Positions 52,893 to 61,244 of a stretch of 64,000 bases of DNA are shown here, one piece after another. Numbering within the stretch: the stretch's first letter is position 1; every line of letters begins with the position of its first letter. A program made the translations under genes and the position numbers. The notes beneath the pieces are model-generated. The model saw only the letters and a list, made by a program, of their open reading frames with translations, had not been told where the DNA came from and made no database searches. The stretch is from UBA8199 sp035358715 (GTDB lineage Bacteria > Verrucomicrobiota > Verrucomicrobiia > Limisphaerales > UBA8199). The DNA lies in contig DAOPPX010000001.1 of NCBI GenBank assembly GCA_035358715.1, positions 124,001-188,000 of the forward strand, given 5' to 3'.

Positions 52893-54435
52893 CATAACGA
52901 GCGACTCTATCCGGGAATCCGGTGGCCTACTCCAGGCCCTGATCTACAAGTCCGCGGAATACATCGAGAGCATCATCGGCCGCCATAATATCAAAGGCCT
53001 CGGTGGCAAAGAGCGGTACCTCCGCAGAATAGTTACGCACGCCAATCCGCACCTGGATGAGTACGTCGGCGACCTCCTCCTCACCGCTGCCATCCCACAG
53101 CCACTAAGAGCAGTCCCGTTCGAAGAGCAAACGATATTCTCCAGAGAGGATGACGCCGATTGCAAGCTCACCTGGCCCTCCTCTGTCGTGCTCGGCTTAG
53201 GTGCGTCCGTCTCCGGCGGGGCTACCCCACTCGTCTTCTTCGACGAGCATTCCGAGGACGCAACCCGCTCCGCCGCTTCCTGCTGCCAAATGGCTGCTAA
53301 CGCCCTGTTTGTTCAACTGCCGCAATCCCTCCGGGTCTTGCTCCACGAAGCCAACTCAATCGACCAATTCGCCTCAGCCCACGACCAGCACTTGGGCAAC
53401 ATCATCAAGGACTTTCACGAAGTGCGCTTTGCCCTAAACCGGGATGAAACAACCGGCCAGGAAGTCAGCGATTTCCTAACGCCCCAATGGAAGCGAGCGC
53501 TGGTCCACGCCTGCCTTACCGCCATCGTCTACTGCCTGGAGAATGGAATCGATCTTCGCTCCGCACCAGACGCCAAGGCCCAGGCCCTCAGTGGCCCACT
53601 CGAACTTTACCGCGCAAACAACCTGAGACGAGGCCACGCGATGTTCAAGAACGCCGACGAACGAACGAAGGGCCTTTATGTCCCTTCCGCCCAAGACAAG
53701 GTCTTCAAAGAAGCGGGTCTCAAGGCTAAAGTAACGAACCCCGACACGAAGGCCAAACCAGAGGACCGCATCATCACCGTCACCCAGCGGGACAGCTCCG
53801 GCCAAGACATCCCCCAATTGTTAATTGCATCCCGTGTAATTTTCGCGTGCCGTCAGTGCTGGGGGGACAATATCGCCACCTTGATTGCCCTGCATATCTT
53901 CGAGACCGAGTACCAAAGCCAACTCAATTTCAAGGCGGTCTTCCAAGAAATCGAATCCATGTTTCAGAACCGTTACGTGGAGGTTAATACACCCATCGGG
54001 CTGCTAGAGCAGATCTCCCTGCCCCCGATCTTCATTCAAGGCGTGCGAAAGCAAAGAGGCATGAAGATTCCGTTCGAAGGGCGCTACCCACTTGTCCTCA
54101 TAGGTATTTCTCCTGACCCAGGCGTGATTAAACCCAACCGCGCCGCGCGGAGCTTCCTTAACAAGACAAACAACGGCTTGGGTATCGTCCTTGTCAACGA
54201 CACGGCCCTTGGGACGAAAGCCATCTTCAAGTGCGACAACACCCCATACCCCAAATGGGCCAAGCTGTGCTCCGCTCTGCAAGACCTGGAACCCGACTCC
54301 TGGAGTTGGCAGCAATCCGCAGGGCAAGGCTACGATTACATTTTGAACGGCACAAAAGCCCACAGGTACATGGAGCCAAGCAGCCTCACACTCCGAACCC
54401 TCGCCAAGCTGCTAAGAGCCACCTTCTACCCTTAA
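52885..54435 (+). CDS. Unknown 516-aa protein, possible DHH/MYG1-like fold
   Basis: The start MINITSDSIRESGGLLQALI at 52885 overlaps the phosphatase stop. Residues about 45-70 contain RRIVTHANPHLDEYVGDLLL, in which the H-x4-H-x-DE pattern recalls MYG1/DHH-type metal-dependent phosphoesterases, but the later motifs of that family are not clear to me. A middle part (LHEANSIDQFASAHDQHLGN) also has His/Asp residues that could bind metal. The last third is beta-rich (YPLVLIGISPDPGVI). It lies between the phospho-signalling triad and the FtsK-like ATPase, so it is probably part of the same system. Function is unknown. Confidence 0.6.
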   Translation: MINITSDSIRESGGLLQALIYKSAEYIESIIGRHNIKGLGGKERYLRRIVTHANPHLDEYVGDLLLTAAIPQPLRAVPFEEQTIFSREDDADCKLTWPSSVVLGLGASVSGGATPLVFFDEHSEDATRSAASCCQMAANALFVQLPQSLRVLLHEANSIDQFASAHDQHLGNIIKDFHEVRFALNRDETTGQEVSDFLTPQWKRALVHACLTAIVYCLENGIDLRSAPDAKAQALSGPLELYRANNLRRGHAMFKNADERTKGLYVPSAQDKVFKEAGLKAKVTNPDTKAKPEDRIITVTQRDSSGQDIPQLLIASRVIFACRQCWGDNIATLIALHIFETEYQSQLNFKAVFQEIESMFQNRYVEVNTPIGLLEQISLPPIFIQGVRKQRGMKIPFEGRYPLVLIGISPDPGVIKPNRAARSFLNKTNNGLGIVLVNDTALGTKAIFKCDNTPYPKWAKLCSALQDLEPDSWSWQQSAGQGYDYILNGTKAHRYMEPSSLTLRTLAKLLRATFYP

Positions 54436-54448
54436 CAAGTTATCACAC

Positions 54449-57211
54449 ATGCTCAGCGAGGAACAACTGGCCGGCCGCATTTCAGAGGAAGCGTCAGCAA
54501 CCATCGCCCTCTGCCAGCGTGGTCGCGAGATCGGCAGTGCCATCCAAGCAGCCATCGACGCCGAGGCCGCCGAGCAACTCCGGCGCTCCCATGCCGCTCT
54601 CGAGGACGCGCTCGCCAAACTCCGAAACGACCACAAAACCGCCCTCGCAAAAGACCTCGCCAGGCTCCAGATCCCCGAAGTGCCTTCCCAAGCAGAGTGG
54701 ACCTCGCCGTCGTTCCGGACCTACTCTGAAAGGGCTAATGGCGGAATTGAAACCGCCTCCCTTCACTTAGGATCTCTCGCCTTCAAGGTCCAGGCGTGGC
54801 ACATCCGCATACCCCTCAGGCTCGAACTCCTCAACCACTGCAACCTGATACTCATCTGCGAGCAGGAATGTCGCCCCAAAGCCGTATCAATCCTTCAATC
54901 GCTCCTTCTCAGGACTCTGGTCACAGTAGTGCCCGGCAAAATGCTACTCCGCTGCTTCGACGCCACCGAACACGGCCGAGCCTTCAGTGCTTTCCTCCAA
55001 CAACTCCCCACCGCGCTCACGGAAGGCAAAGCCGGCTTCGACACCCGCGACTTTGACATGCTCATGGCCGGACTCGAAGCCCGCGTTGCCTTCGTCGCCC
55101 AAAGGCTTCTCAATGCTGCAACGCCAACGCTTTGGTGCCACAACACCGCATCAAAAGGAGACCTGGAGCCCTATTACGCCGTGGCCATTGACAACGTCGG
55201 CGACCTCGACAAGGACCGCACTCAACGGATTCTAAAACTGATGAAGGACGGCCCCCAAGCCGGCCTGTTTACTATCCTCACCAGTCAAAACCTGGACCCT
55301 ATCCGCAAGTGCCCAGCAGGCCAGGACGTGATCCAGTCATCACTCATTATCACCCTCACTAAATCAGGCATACAAGCCGAGCAAGGCGGCGTCCGTCTGA
55401 ACCGCGAGTTCGAATTGGATCGTTTTCCGGATGCAACGACCGCAGATGGCATCTTCTCGTCCCTTACCGCCCTGCACAAACGACTCTCGGACGAAACCGT
55501 CCCATTCATTCCTGGCCCGCCCGCCCAATGGTCAACAGGCGATTGCCTCGCCGGCATCGATATCCCCATCGGTCACGCTAAGGCAGGCGGCGACCTCCAC
55601 TTGGTCTTCAATGAAGATGCATTCACCGGCGCCCTTGTAGTCGGCTCATCCGGTCAAGGAAAAAGCAACCTCCTGCACGTCATCATTGCCCGCCTGATGC
55701 TCGCATACGCTCCATCGCATCTGAATCTATTCCTGCTGGATCTGAAAGGAACGGAGTTCAACCTCTATGAGAAGGTTCGCCTCCCCCATATTAAAATGAT
55801 TCTGAGCGACATGAGCCAGAAGCTCGGGCTCGCAATCCTCCGGGAGTTCGACAACGAACTAACCAACCGGAAAAAACGGCTCGCGGCGCAACGCGCCCAA
55901 AAACTCAGCGACTACAACAAATCCGCGCCCACGCACAGCCTGCCCCGCTTAGTCATCGTAATCGACGAATTCCAGAAGCTCTTCACAGGCGACATGTCCT
56001 TGTCCCGCGAAGCCGAAACCCTAACCACCAATCTGCTTAGGCAGGGACGCAGCTACGGTGTGCACCTCATAATGGCCTCCCAAAACCTCTCCCCCCAGAC
56101 TACCCCACGGGACATTAAGACAATGTTCCCGATCAAGATCGTCCTGAAATTCAACACCCCCTCCGACTACACCACCGTCCTGGAGGACAACCACGACCTA
56201 GCCACCCAATTGACCAAACCGGGCCAGGCCGCCCACTACGACGGCGCCGGGCCCCTTAAGCAGTTCATCATACCATTTCTTCCATTCAAGGACCTCGATC
56301 CTATCCTCAACCAACTCGGTACCGCTCTTACAGCCAGGGGCGAACAGCCGTCCGAACTCGTATTCCTGAACGGCGAAGAAGAATCCGACGTCAGACGAAA
56401 CACCCGCCTCCTCAACGCCATCACCCGGGGGGGAACGGGTGAAGCAATCCAGATCTGGCTCGGCGACGCATTTTCCCTCACCGGCACCGCGAGCATCTTT
56501 CTGCGGAGACAAAAGGCCTCCAACCTGCTCATCGGATGTCAGGAACGGCACTTTGAACCCGCTCTCCAACTCGCATGTCTTTCCATGCTCGCAGTGCTCG
56601 CCCACAACAACAAAACCTCCTGCTACATCTTCCAGAGAAAGACCCCGCTAACCTCCGCCACGCTTCAGGCCCTCACTTCAGCATTCCCCACCAGGATACA
56701 CACCATTGCCGAGGATGACGTGGAAGCAATCCACGAACTCGCCAAAACAATCAAGGACCTCGATCACTCGGCACAAATGGGCCCCGCCCTCCTTCTGTTT
56801 CCTGGCCTTCACAAGTTCCATACGCTCGGCACCGACTTCCACGCCATCTACAACCGCCCCGTGACACGCGCACCCGCGCCGGCCCCCACGGTCGCGGAGA
56901 GCCTCCAAGTGATGCTCGAAAAGGGGCCAACGGTAGGGTTTCACTCTTTCGTGTTGTCTGATGCACCCTCCAAACTGGACCGGAACACCCTCGCCAATTT
57001 CAACTTGCGCATCGCATTCCGCCTCGCCGACACAGACTCGCTAAGCCTATTCCAGGGCAACTACGCCGTAGGCCTGCCTGACGGCTTGGCCGTTGTCGCC
57101 GATCGCGACGAATCGTCCCAGACCCAAGAGTTTAGACCATATATAACCATCGATCCCGCTTGGCTGGACAACCAAATCGCAACCCTCAAAACCAGGCAAA
57201 TCCCGGCATGA
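54449..57211 (+). CDS. FtsK/EccC-like ATPase
   Basis: An N-terminal coiled-coil and beta region of about 370 residues precedes an FtsK/SpoIIIE-type ATPase: Walker A GALVVGSSGQGKSNLLHVII (Gly399 region) and Walker B LVIVIDEFQKLF (near residues 500-511). After the first ATPase core, residues about 660-920 form a second, degenerate ATPase-like unit. The 920-aa protein has no obvious transmembrane helix, unlike FtsK and EccC. Together with two WXG100-like genes downstream, it looks like the motor of a type VII secretion-like apparatus. It is 13 bases behind the unknown gene and overlaps the next one as ATGA. Confidence 0.85.
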   Translation: MLSEEQLAGRISEEASATIALCQRGREIGSAIQAAIDAEAAEQLRRSHAALEDALAKLRNDHKTALAKDLARLQIPEVPSQAEWTSPSFRTYSERANGGIETASLHLGSLAFKVQAWHIRIPLRLELLNHCNLILICEQECRPKAVSILQSLLLRTLVTVVPGKMLLRCFDATEHGRAFSAFLQQLPTALTEGKAGFDTRDFDMLMAGLEARVAFVAQRLLNAATPTLWCHNTASKGDLEPYYAVAIDNVGDLDKDRTQRILKLMKDGPQAGLFTILTSQNLDPIRKCPAGQDVIQSSLIITLTKSGIQAEQGGVRLNREFELDRFPDATTADGIFSSLTALHKRLSDETVPFIPGPPAQWSTGDCLAGIDIPIGHAKAGGDLHLVFNEDAFTGALVVGSSGQGKSNLLHVIIARLMLAYAPSHLNLFLLDLKGTEFNLYEKVRLPHIKMILSDMSQKLGLAILREFDNELTNRKKRLAAQRAQKLSDYNKSAPTHSLPRLVIVIDEFQKLFTGDMSLSREAETLTTNLLRQGRSYGVHLIMASQNLSPQTTPRDIKTMFPIKIVLKFNTPSDYTTVLEDNHDLATQLTKPGQAAHYDGAGPLKQFIIPFLPFKDLDPILNQLGTALTARGEQPSELVFLNGEEESDVRRNTRLLNAITRGGTGEAIQIWLGDAFSLTGTASIFLRRQKASNLLIGCQERHFEPALQLACLSMLAVLAHNNKTSCYIFQRKTPLTSATLQALTSAFPTRIHTIAEDDVEAIHELAKTIKDLDHSAQMGPALLLFPGLHKFHTLGTDFHAIYNRPVTRAPAPAPTVAESLQVMLEKGPTVGFHSFVLSDAPSKLDRNTLANFNLRIAFRLADTDSLSLFQGNYAVGLPDGLAVVADRDESSQTQEFRPYITIDPAWLDNQIATLKTRQIPA

Positions 57212-57825
57212 ACGGACAACCGTCACTGGCATCCCTCATGCAATGCCTCGACGCAATCGAGCGTGCCGAACACCGATTGATGGAGCAAGAGACCACCCTC
57301 AAACAGACGCAACAAAGCCAAATAGCTGCCATAGAAGCACGTCGCCGCTCCACCATTGAAGAAACCAGCCACCTCACGGGCTCTCTGGAAAAAATCCATC
57401 ATGCCGTCCTGTCCGAGCTGAACAAAGCCGGTCTTGTCGGCGCGAATCTCCCCCCGGCAACATCTGGGACAATTCCTCAGATTCCCTTCAACCCGCAGCT
57501 CGCGGATCTGTCAAATCTCGTCAAGCAAGTGGGCAAACGAGCAGCCGCCCTCGAATCCAGCCTCCGCGACCTGGAAAATCACAGAGACCTGCAAGCCAAG
57601 GCCGCCCGGGCCCTCCAGACCTTCAAGTCCCAGCCTCGGCCCCGGCCGGCGCCCAGCCCGACCAAACTAGCGCCTCGCTTGATCACGCCGCCTCCACCAC
57701 CAACGCCCCAGCCCCAGCCCCCACCACCACCCGCGAAAGCTGCCTGGCCGACCGCACTCCTCGCGCTTGCAGGCATAGCCGCTCTCGCACTAGCCTTGCT
57801 TCTGTACTACCTTCTCACCAAATAA
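57208..57825 (+). CDS. Coiled-coil, Pro-rich, tail-anchored membrane protein
   Basis: The 205-aa protein has a coiled coil over residues about 8-60 (CLDAIERAEHRLMEQETTLK), a second helix near residues 95-130, a proline-rich segment (about residues 145-180) and one C-terminal membrane helix (WPTALLALAGIAALALALLL) ending in YYLLTK. This layout tethers a cytoplasmic coiled coil to the membrane, which would give the soluble FtsK-like ATPase a membrane partner. ATG 57208 overlaps the ATPase stop. Confidence 0.75.
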   Translation: MNGQPSLASLMQCLDAIERAEHRLMEQETTLKQTQQSQIAAIEARRRSTIEETSHLTGSLEKIHHAVLSELNKAGLVGANLPPATSGTIPQIPFNPQLADLSNLVKQVGKRAAALESSLRDLENHRDLQAKAARALQTFKSQPRPRPAPSPTKLAPRLITPPPPPTPQPQPPPPPAKAAWPTALLALAGIAALALALLLYYLLTK

Positions 57826-57832
57826 CACAGCT

Positions 57833-58111
57833 ATGAACTACGGCCAAATCCACCTTACTCCCGAAGAGCTTGATAATTTCGCTCGCGTGTTGGAGCAGTT
57901 CTCCAATCAGCTAGACGAAAGCACCAAGACCCTTAACAACAACCTGCAACAGCTTGGCGATACCTGGCGGGACCCGGCCTTCGCCGAATTCGACGAAGAA
58001 TTCAACAACACCCGCCAGAACATCGACAACTTCATCAAGATAGCGGACGAGCATGTCGCTTTCCTGCGAAGGAAGGCAGAGGCATCCCGCGTCGCCCGAG
58101 ACCAGCGGTGA
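57833..58111 (+). CDS. WXG100-like protein
   Basis: This 92-aa all-helical protein has two predicted helices joined at GDTWRDPAFAEFDEEF, the position of the WXG turn in ESAT-6/WXG100 proteins; the Gly is replaced by Asp. Size, helical hairpin and place behind an FtsK-like ATPase support the call. WXG100 proteins are small secreted or adaptor partners in type VII systems. The C-terminal YxxxD/E export signal is not evident. It overlaps the next gene as GTGA. Confidence 0.75.
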   Translation: MNYGQIHLTPEELDNFARVLEQFSNQLDESTKTLNNNLQQLGDTWRDPAFAEFDEEFNNTRQNIDNFIKIADEHVAFLRRKAEASRVARDQR

Positions 58112-59142
58112 GCGACAGAGTCTATCTAACCAGCACTGAGGTGCTTGCTGGCCTGAGGTCGGCTTTCACCTCCTTCGATGAAAGCGCCAGGAACGGGCTC
58201 GCCTCCATCGACTCAGAGATTGAGGAAACGCGCACCTGGCTGCTCGAACGCAAAACGCATTGGCAAAAAGAAGTTGCACAAGCCGAGCAAGAGCTGTCCA
58301 CCGCGGAAGCCAATCTCCGCACCTGCGAAGCCAGCGGCTACTACGACGACGATGGCGACTATGTAGAACCCGACTGCTCCTCAGAGACGGACGCCGTCAC
58401 AGATGCCCAGAACAGCCTCAGTGACGCCAGGGCCAAACTCGACAATGTGGTGCAATGGGAACAGCGTCTGGACCTGGGAGCCCAGGACTTCCGCCGCACC
58501 GCTTCGCAGTTCGCCGGCGCGGTAACCCACCGCACCCAAGAGCGGGAACGCTTCCTGGACCTTAAGATGAAGCAGTACGATGCTGCTGCGGCAATCTCCC
58601 ACCGAGCAGAGCTAATTGCCACACAACAAACCCGCCTTGGCACATCCCAACTCTCCCTGTCACAAAAGGTCGCCCAGATCGACATTCTGGGCTCCCTTGC
58701 TGAGAAGCAATCGCTCCGCGAGGCCCTCCTAAAGCTTGCTGAGGTCAACTCCGCTGGACAACTGATCGATACCCTCGTGGACCTGGGTACCCAAGTCACT
58801 TTCGCCGCACCAAACGAACTTGAGGACCGCGGTTGTTGGGCCGTGTTTGATAAGGCGATAAATAGGATTACCCTCTGCCAAAGCCTCTCCGATCGCCCCC
58901 CTCAGATTATTGCCCCACATCTCGCGCACGAGGCCACCCACGCCGCCTGGTACCGCCCATCCTCCATAGACCAGGAGTATCACGCTTTCAAGGCCCAGGC
59001 CGAAGTGTGGTCAGCGCTCAAGAACGGCCTCGAAGACGATCCAAACGACGAGGTGCAAGCAAGGGTCGGCTGGGGAGAAGATGCGTGCAAACAAGACCTG
59101 CGGAGTTGGCCCGGCTATTCCGACTACCCCGAATCGGCATGA
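58108..59142 (+). CDS. Coiled-coil protein with HEXXH zincin-like C-terminal domain
   Basis: A GTG start at 58108 overlaps the WXG100-like stop. Residues 1-210 are helical with heptad stretches (LLERKTHWQKEVAQAEQELS), an acidic loop near residue 80 (YYDDDGDY) and no hydrophobic segment, as in LXG-type targeting domains. Residues about 215-344 carry LAHEATHAAW, an HEXXH zinc site with H274 and H278, followed by EYHAFKAQAEVW where a third ligand could lie. The family resembles small zincin-like peptidases found as effectors of conflict systems. A peptidase effector delivered with WXG proteins is the simplest reading, but this is inference. Confidence 0.65.
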   Translation: MSDRVYLTSTEVLAGLRSAFTSFDESARNGLASIDSEIEETRTWLLERKTHWQKEVAQAEQELSTAEANLRTCEASGYYDDDGDYVEPDCSSETDAVTDAQNSLSDARAKLDNVVQWEQRLDLGAQDFRRTASQFAGAVTHRTQERERFLDLKMKQYDAAAAISHRAELIATQQTRLGTSQLSLSQKVAQIDILGSLAEKQSLREALLKLAEVNSAGQLIDTLVDLGTQVTFAAPNELEDRGCWAVFDKAINRITLCQSLSDRPPQIIAPHLAHEATHAAWYRPSSIDQEYHAFKAQAEVWSALKNGLEDDPNDEVQARVGWGEDACKQDLRSWPGYSDYPESA

Positions 59143-59648
59143 ATACGCCCCCAAGACCAACCATCGAAGCCAATTCTCTAGCCCTTCGCGCGGGTCCCGA
59201 GTGGAAGGCCAGGTTCTTCTCTGCTCCCGGAGCCGAGGGCGTTGTCCTCACCCCCACAGAAGCATTCAAGGCCCAACTAGAGGCCAGCACCGCCGGCGGC
59301 GACCCAGTTTGCTCCATCTCGCTGCAGTTGCTTCGCGATTACCCAGCCACACTGGGGTCCTTGCTCGACGCGGAGATCAAGAGGCGCAGGGGGTTGGACC
59401 CCGCGCTCACAATCGAGAGCCTCCAATGCACGCCGGATGCCCCGGAATGTTCCTGCCTCATACACTATAACGCCCTCTACCCCATTGACAGCCCGCGAGC
59501 TGAGCGCCTGCGATTCTCTCTGCACTGCGCCCTGTCCAAACGCCCAGAGGGCGTTCTACGCCTCGACGTCCGTGCCCGCGACTTCTTCATCCATCGGGCA
59601 ATGGCCGAAGCATCCGCCATCCTCAGAACAGTCGTGATCAAGCAATGA
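59139..59648 (+). CDS. Hypothetical partner protein, 169 aa
   Basis: The start at ATG 59139 overlaps the upstream stop as ATGA. The protein has beta strands at LRFSLHCALSK and VLRLDVRARDF and several conserved-looking Cys (LQCTPDAPECSCLIHY). No family recognised. Its place directly after the HEXXH protein, with translational coupling on both sides, suggests a chaperone, inhibitor or immunity partner. The frame's longer opening to 59007 shadows the previous gene. Confidence 0.6.
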   Translation: MNTPPRPTIEANSLALRAGPEWKARFFSAPGAEGVVLTPTEAFKAQLEASTAGGDPVCSISLQLLRDYPATLGSLLDAEIKRRRGLDPALTIESLQCTPDAPECSCLIHYNALYPIDSPRAERLRFSLHCALSKRPEGVLRLDVRARDFFIHRAMAEASAILRTVVIKQ

Positions 59649-59860
59649 ACGGCATAACCCAGGGCGAAAACGAAATAACCGCAGCGCTTGACCGTTTGTC
59701 CGCCACATGGTCCAGCCTCCGTACCGGGTGGGACGACAACGCGCAACGGCATTTTGAAACCGAGTATGTTGATCCGCTCCTCACCACCACTCCAGAGCTG
59801 CTGGCCCAAGTCCAGGAGCTAAGCGCGCTGATCGACCAAGCCAGAAACTCGGTCGAATAA
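59645..59860 (+). CDS. Second short WXG100-like protein
   Basis: At 71 aa it has one helix before and one after SLRTGWDDNAQRHFETEYVD. The W-D-D turn and downstream aromatic/acidic residues follow the WXG100 plan, with the Gly again replaced by Asp. Its ATG overlaps the upstream stop. It is shorter than the first copy at 57833 and belongs to the same set. Confidence 0.65.
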   Translation: MNGITQGENEITAALDRLSATWSSLRTGWDDNAQRHFETEYVDPLLTTTPELLAQVQELSALIDQARNSVE

Positions 59861-59889
59861 CGAAAAACCAGAACGTCTTTCTCCCCTGT

Positions 59890-60444
59890 ATGAACGGCTT
59901 CCGACTTCTTGGCGACTTCCTCCCGGAGGAACGCAACGCCCTCGCGGAATACAAGGATTTCTCCGACAACCTTAACGCCGCCCTCAGAACGGGGAACCTG
60001 ACAGACGAACTAACCCGCCGCCGTGACGCTCTCGACTCAGCGCTGACGAAAGGTGTCTCAACCGATTCCCTAGCGCTTTACCGCGCGACCTGTGCCACTT
60101 ACTTCCCAACCGAGGTAGGAGCCGAGTTCACAGACCGCGCCTTCGTCTCAACGTCGCTCAACCCGGAAGGGCTCGTGTCCTTCTATTGCGCCGAGGCCCC
60201 GGCCAAAGTCCTAATCCAATACCCCGCCAACCGCCCGCTGGCCTGTTTTGAATATGACGAGGGCGGCGGAGCAGAGAACGAGCGTCTCTTGCCGCGGGAC
60301 ATCCGATTCCGCGTGCTGAGCCACAGAGAGGTCGTGGACCGCGCCGCGATCCTCCAGGAGCAATGCACGGCTTTCGACCGGGGACAGCTATACCTCCGCA
60401 CAGGCGCCAAGCTTGTCGTCCTCGAGCTGGCCATCGTCTTGTAG
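59890..60444 (+). CDS. ADP-ribosyltransferase-like protein (R-STS-ExE)
   Basis: The three ART signature elements occur in order: R65 in LALYRATC, STS at residues 87-89 in AFVSTSLNP, and ExE at 129-131 in GGGAENERLLPRDIRFRV. This is the pattern of arginine-type mono-ADP-ribosyltransferases, including many secreted toxins, with the ARTT glycine stretch before the ExE. The 184-aa protein has a 55-residue helical N terminus and no signal peptide. It would transfer ADP-ribose from NAD+ to a target protein. It follows the second WXG100-like gene by 29 bases, which fits an effector of the system. The target is unknown. Confidence 0.75.
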   Translation: MNGFRLLGDFLPEERNALAEYKDFSDNLNAALRTGNLTDELTRRRDALDSALTKGVSTDSLALYRATCATYFPTEVGAEFTDRAFVSTSLNPEGLVSFYCAEAPAKVLIQYPANRPLACFEYDEGGGAENERLLPRDIRFRVLSHREVVDRAAILQEQCTAFDRGQLYLRTGAKLVVLELAIVL

Positions 60445-60447
60445 CCT

Positions 60448-61239
60448 ATGCGCCGCCAGAACGAATCCTTCGGTGAACTCCTCTTGAAACTCCCCTGGTG
60501 GGTCAGCGCAGCCCTCGCGGTCATTGTATTCGCTGGTGTCCGCTTGGGCCTCCCGATATGGGCCAGCCAGGACAACACCCGCCAGATGATCGCCAAGGGG
60601 ATCGTCCCACTGGCTCCACTATCCTTGCTCCTTTTCGGCATCTTCGCCGTCGGCTCCTTCCTGTTGGCCAGGAAACGCCACCGCCTCGTTGACGTGCAGA
60701 CCAGCCTGGAACAGCTCCGGGGAACTTCCTGGAAAGACTTCGAGTACCTCGTTGCCGAGGCGTATCGCCGACAGGGCTACCGGGTCGAATACTCCCTGGG
60801 CCGCGGCCCGGACGGCGGTGTGGACCTCACCCTGCGCAAGGACGGAACGACATCCCTCGTGCAATGTAAACAGTGGAAGGTCTTCTCCGTGGGCGCACCA
60901 ATCGTCCGCGAAATGTTTGGCCTGATGACCGCAGAGAAGGCCGACCAAGCCATCATCGTTACCACCGGCAGCTTCACCCGCGACGCCCGGGACTTCGCCG
61001 CCGGCAAACCCGTCACACTTGTTGACGGACCCCAACTCCTCGCCCTGGTCCAGTCAGTCCAACCCGACCGGATCGCACCCGCAACCGATACCACTCCTGC
61101 TCCAGCCGACACAGTCGTACCAGTCTGCCCGCTATGCGGTAAGACTATGATCCAGCGACTTGCCCGACGCGGCAGTAATGCCGGCAACCGCTTCTGGGGC
61201 TGCTCCTCCTATCCCGCCTGCAAAGGAATCAGGAACTAG
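60448..61239 (+). CDS. Membrane-anchored Mrr-type nuclease with topoisomerase zinc finger
   Basis: Two membrane helices near residues 16-37 and 50-70 (VSAALAVIVFAGVRL, then LSLLLFGIFAVGSFLLA) anchor the N terminus. The Mrr catalytic core follows: YRRQGYRVEYSLGRGPDGGV with D126, and TSLVQCKQWK with Q139 and K141, the PD-(D/E)xK-type QxK site. The C terminus has a topoisomerase-type C4 zinc finger (CPLCGKTM, then FWGCSSYPACKG). Mrr proteins cut DNA, often modified DNA. At 263 aa it is a complete single-chain enzyme. It lies three bases after the ART-like gene and ends this plus-strand module. Confidence 0.85.
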   Translation: MRRQNESFGELLLKLPWWVSAALAVIVFAGVRLGLPIWASQDNTRQMIAKGIVPLAPLSLLLFGIFAVGSFLLARKRHRLVDVQTSLEQLRGTSWKDFEYLVAEAYRRQGYRVEYSLGRGPDGGVDLTLRKDGTTSLVQCKQWKVFSVGAPIVREMFGLMTAEKADQAIIVTTGSFTRDARDFAAGKPVTLVDGPQLLALVQSVQPDRIAPATDTTPAPADTVVPVCPLCGKTMIQRLARRGSNAGNRFWGCSSYPACKGIRN

Positions 61240-61244
61240 AGATT

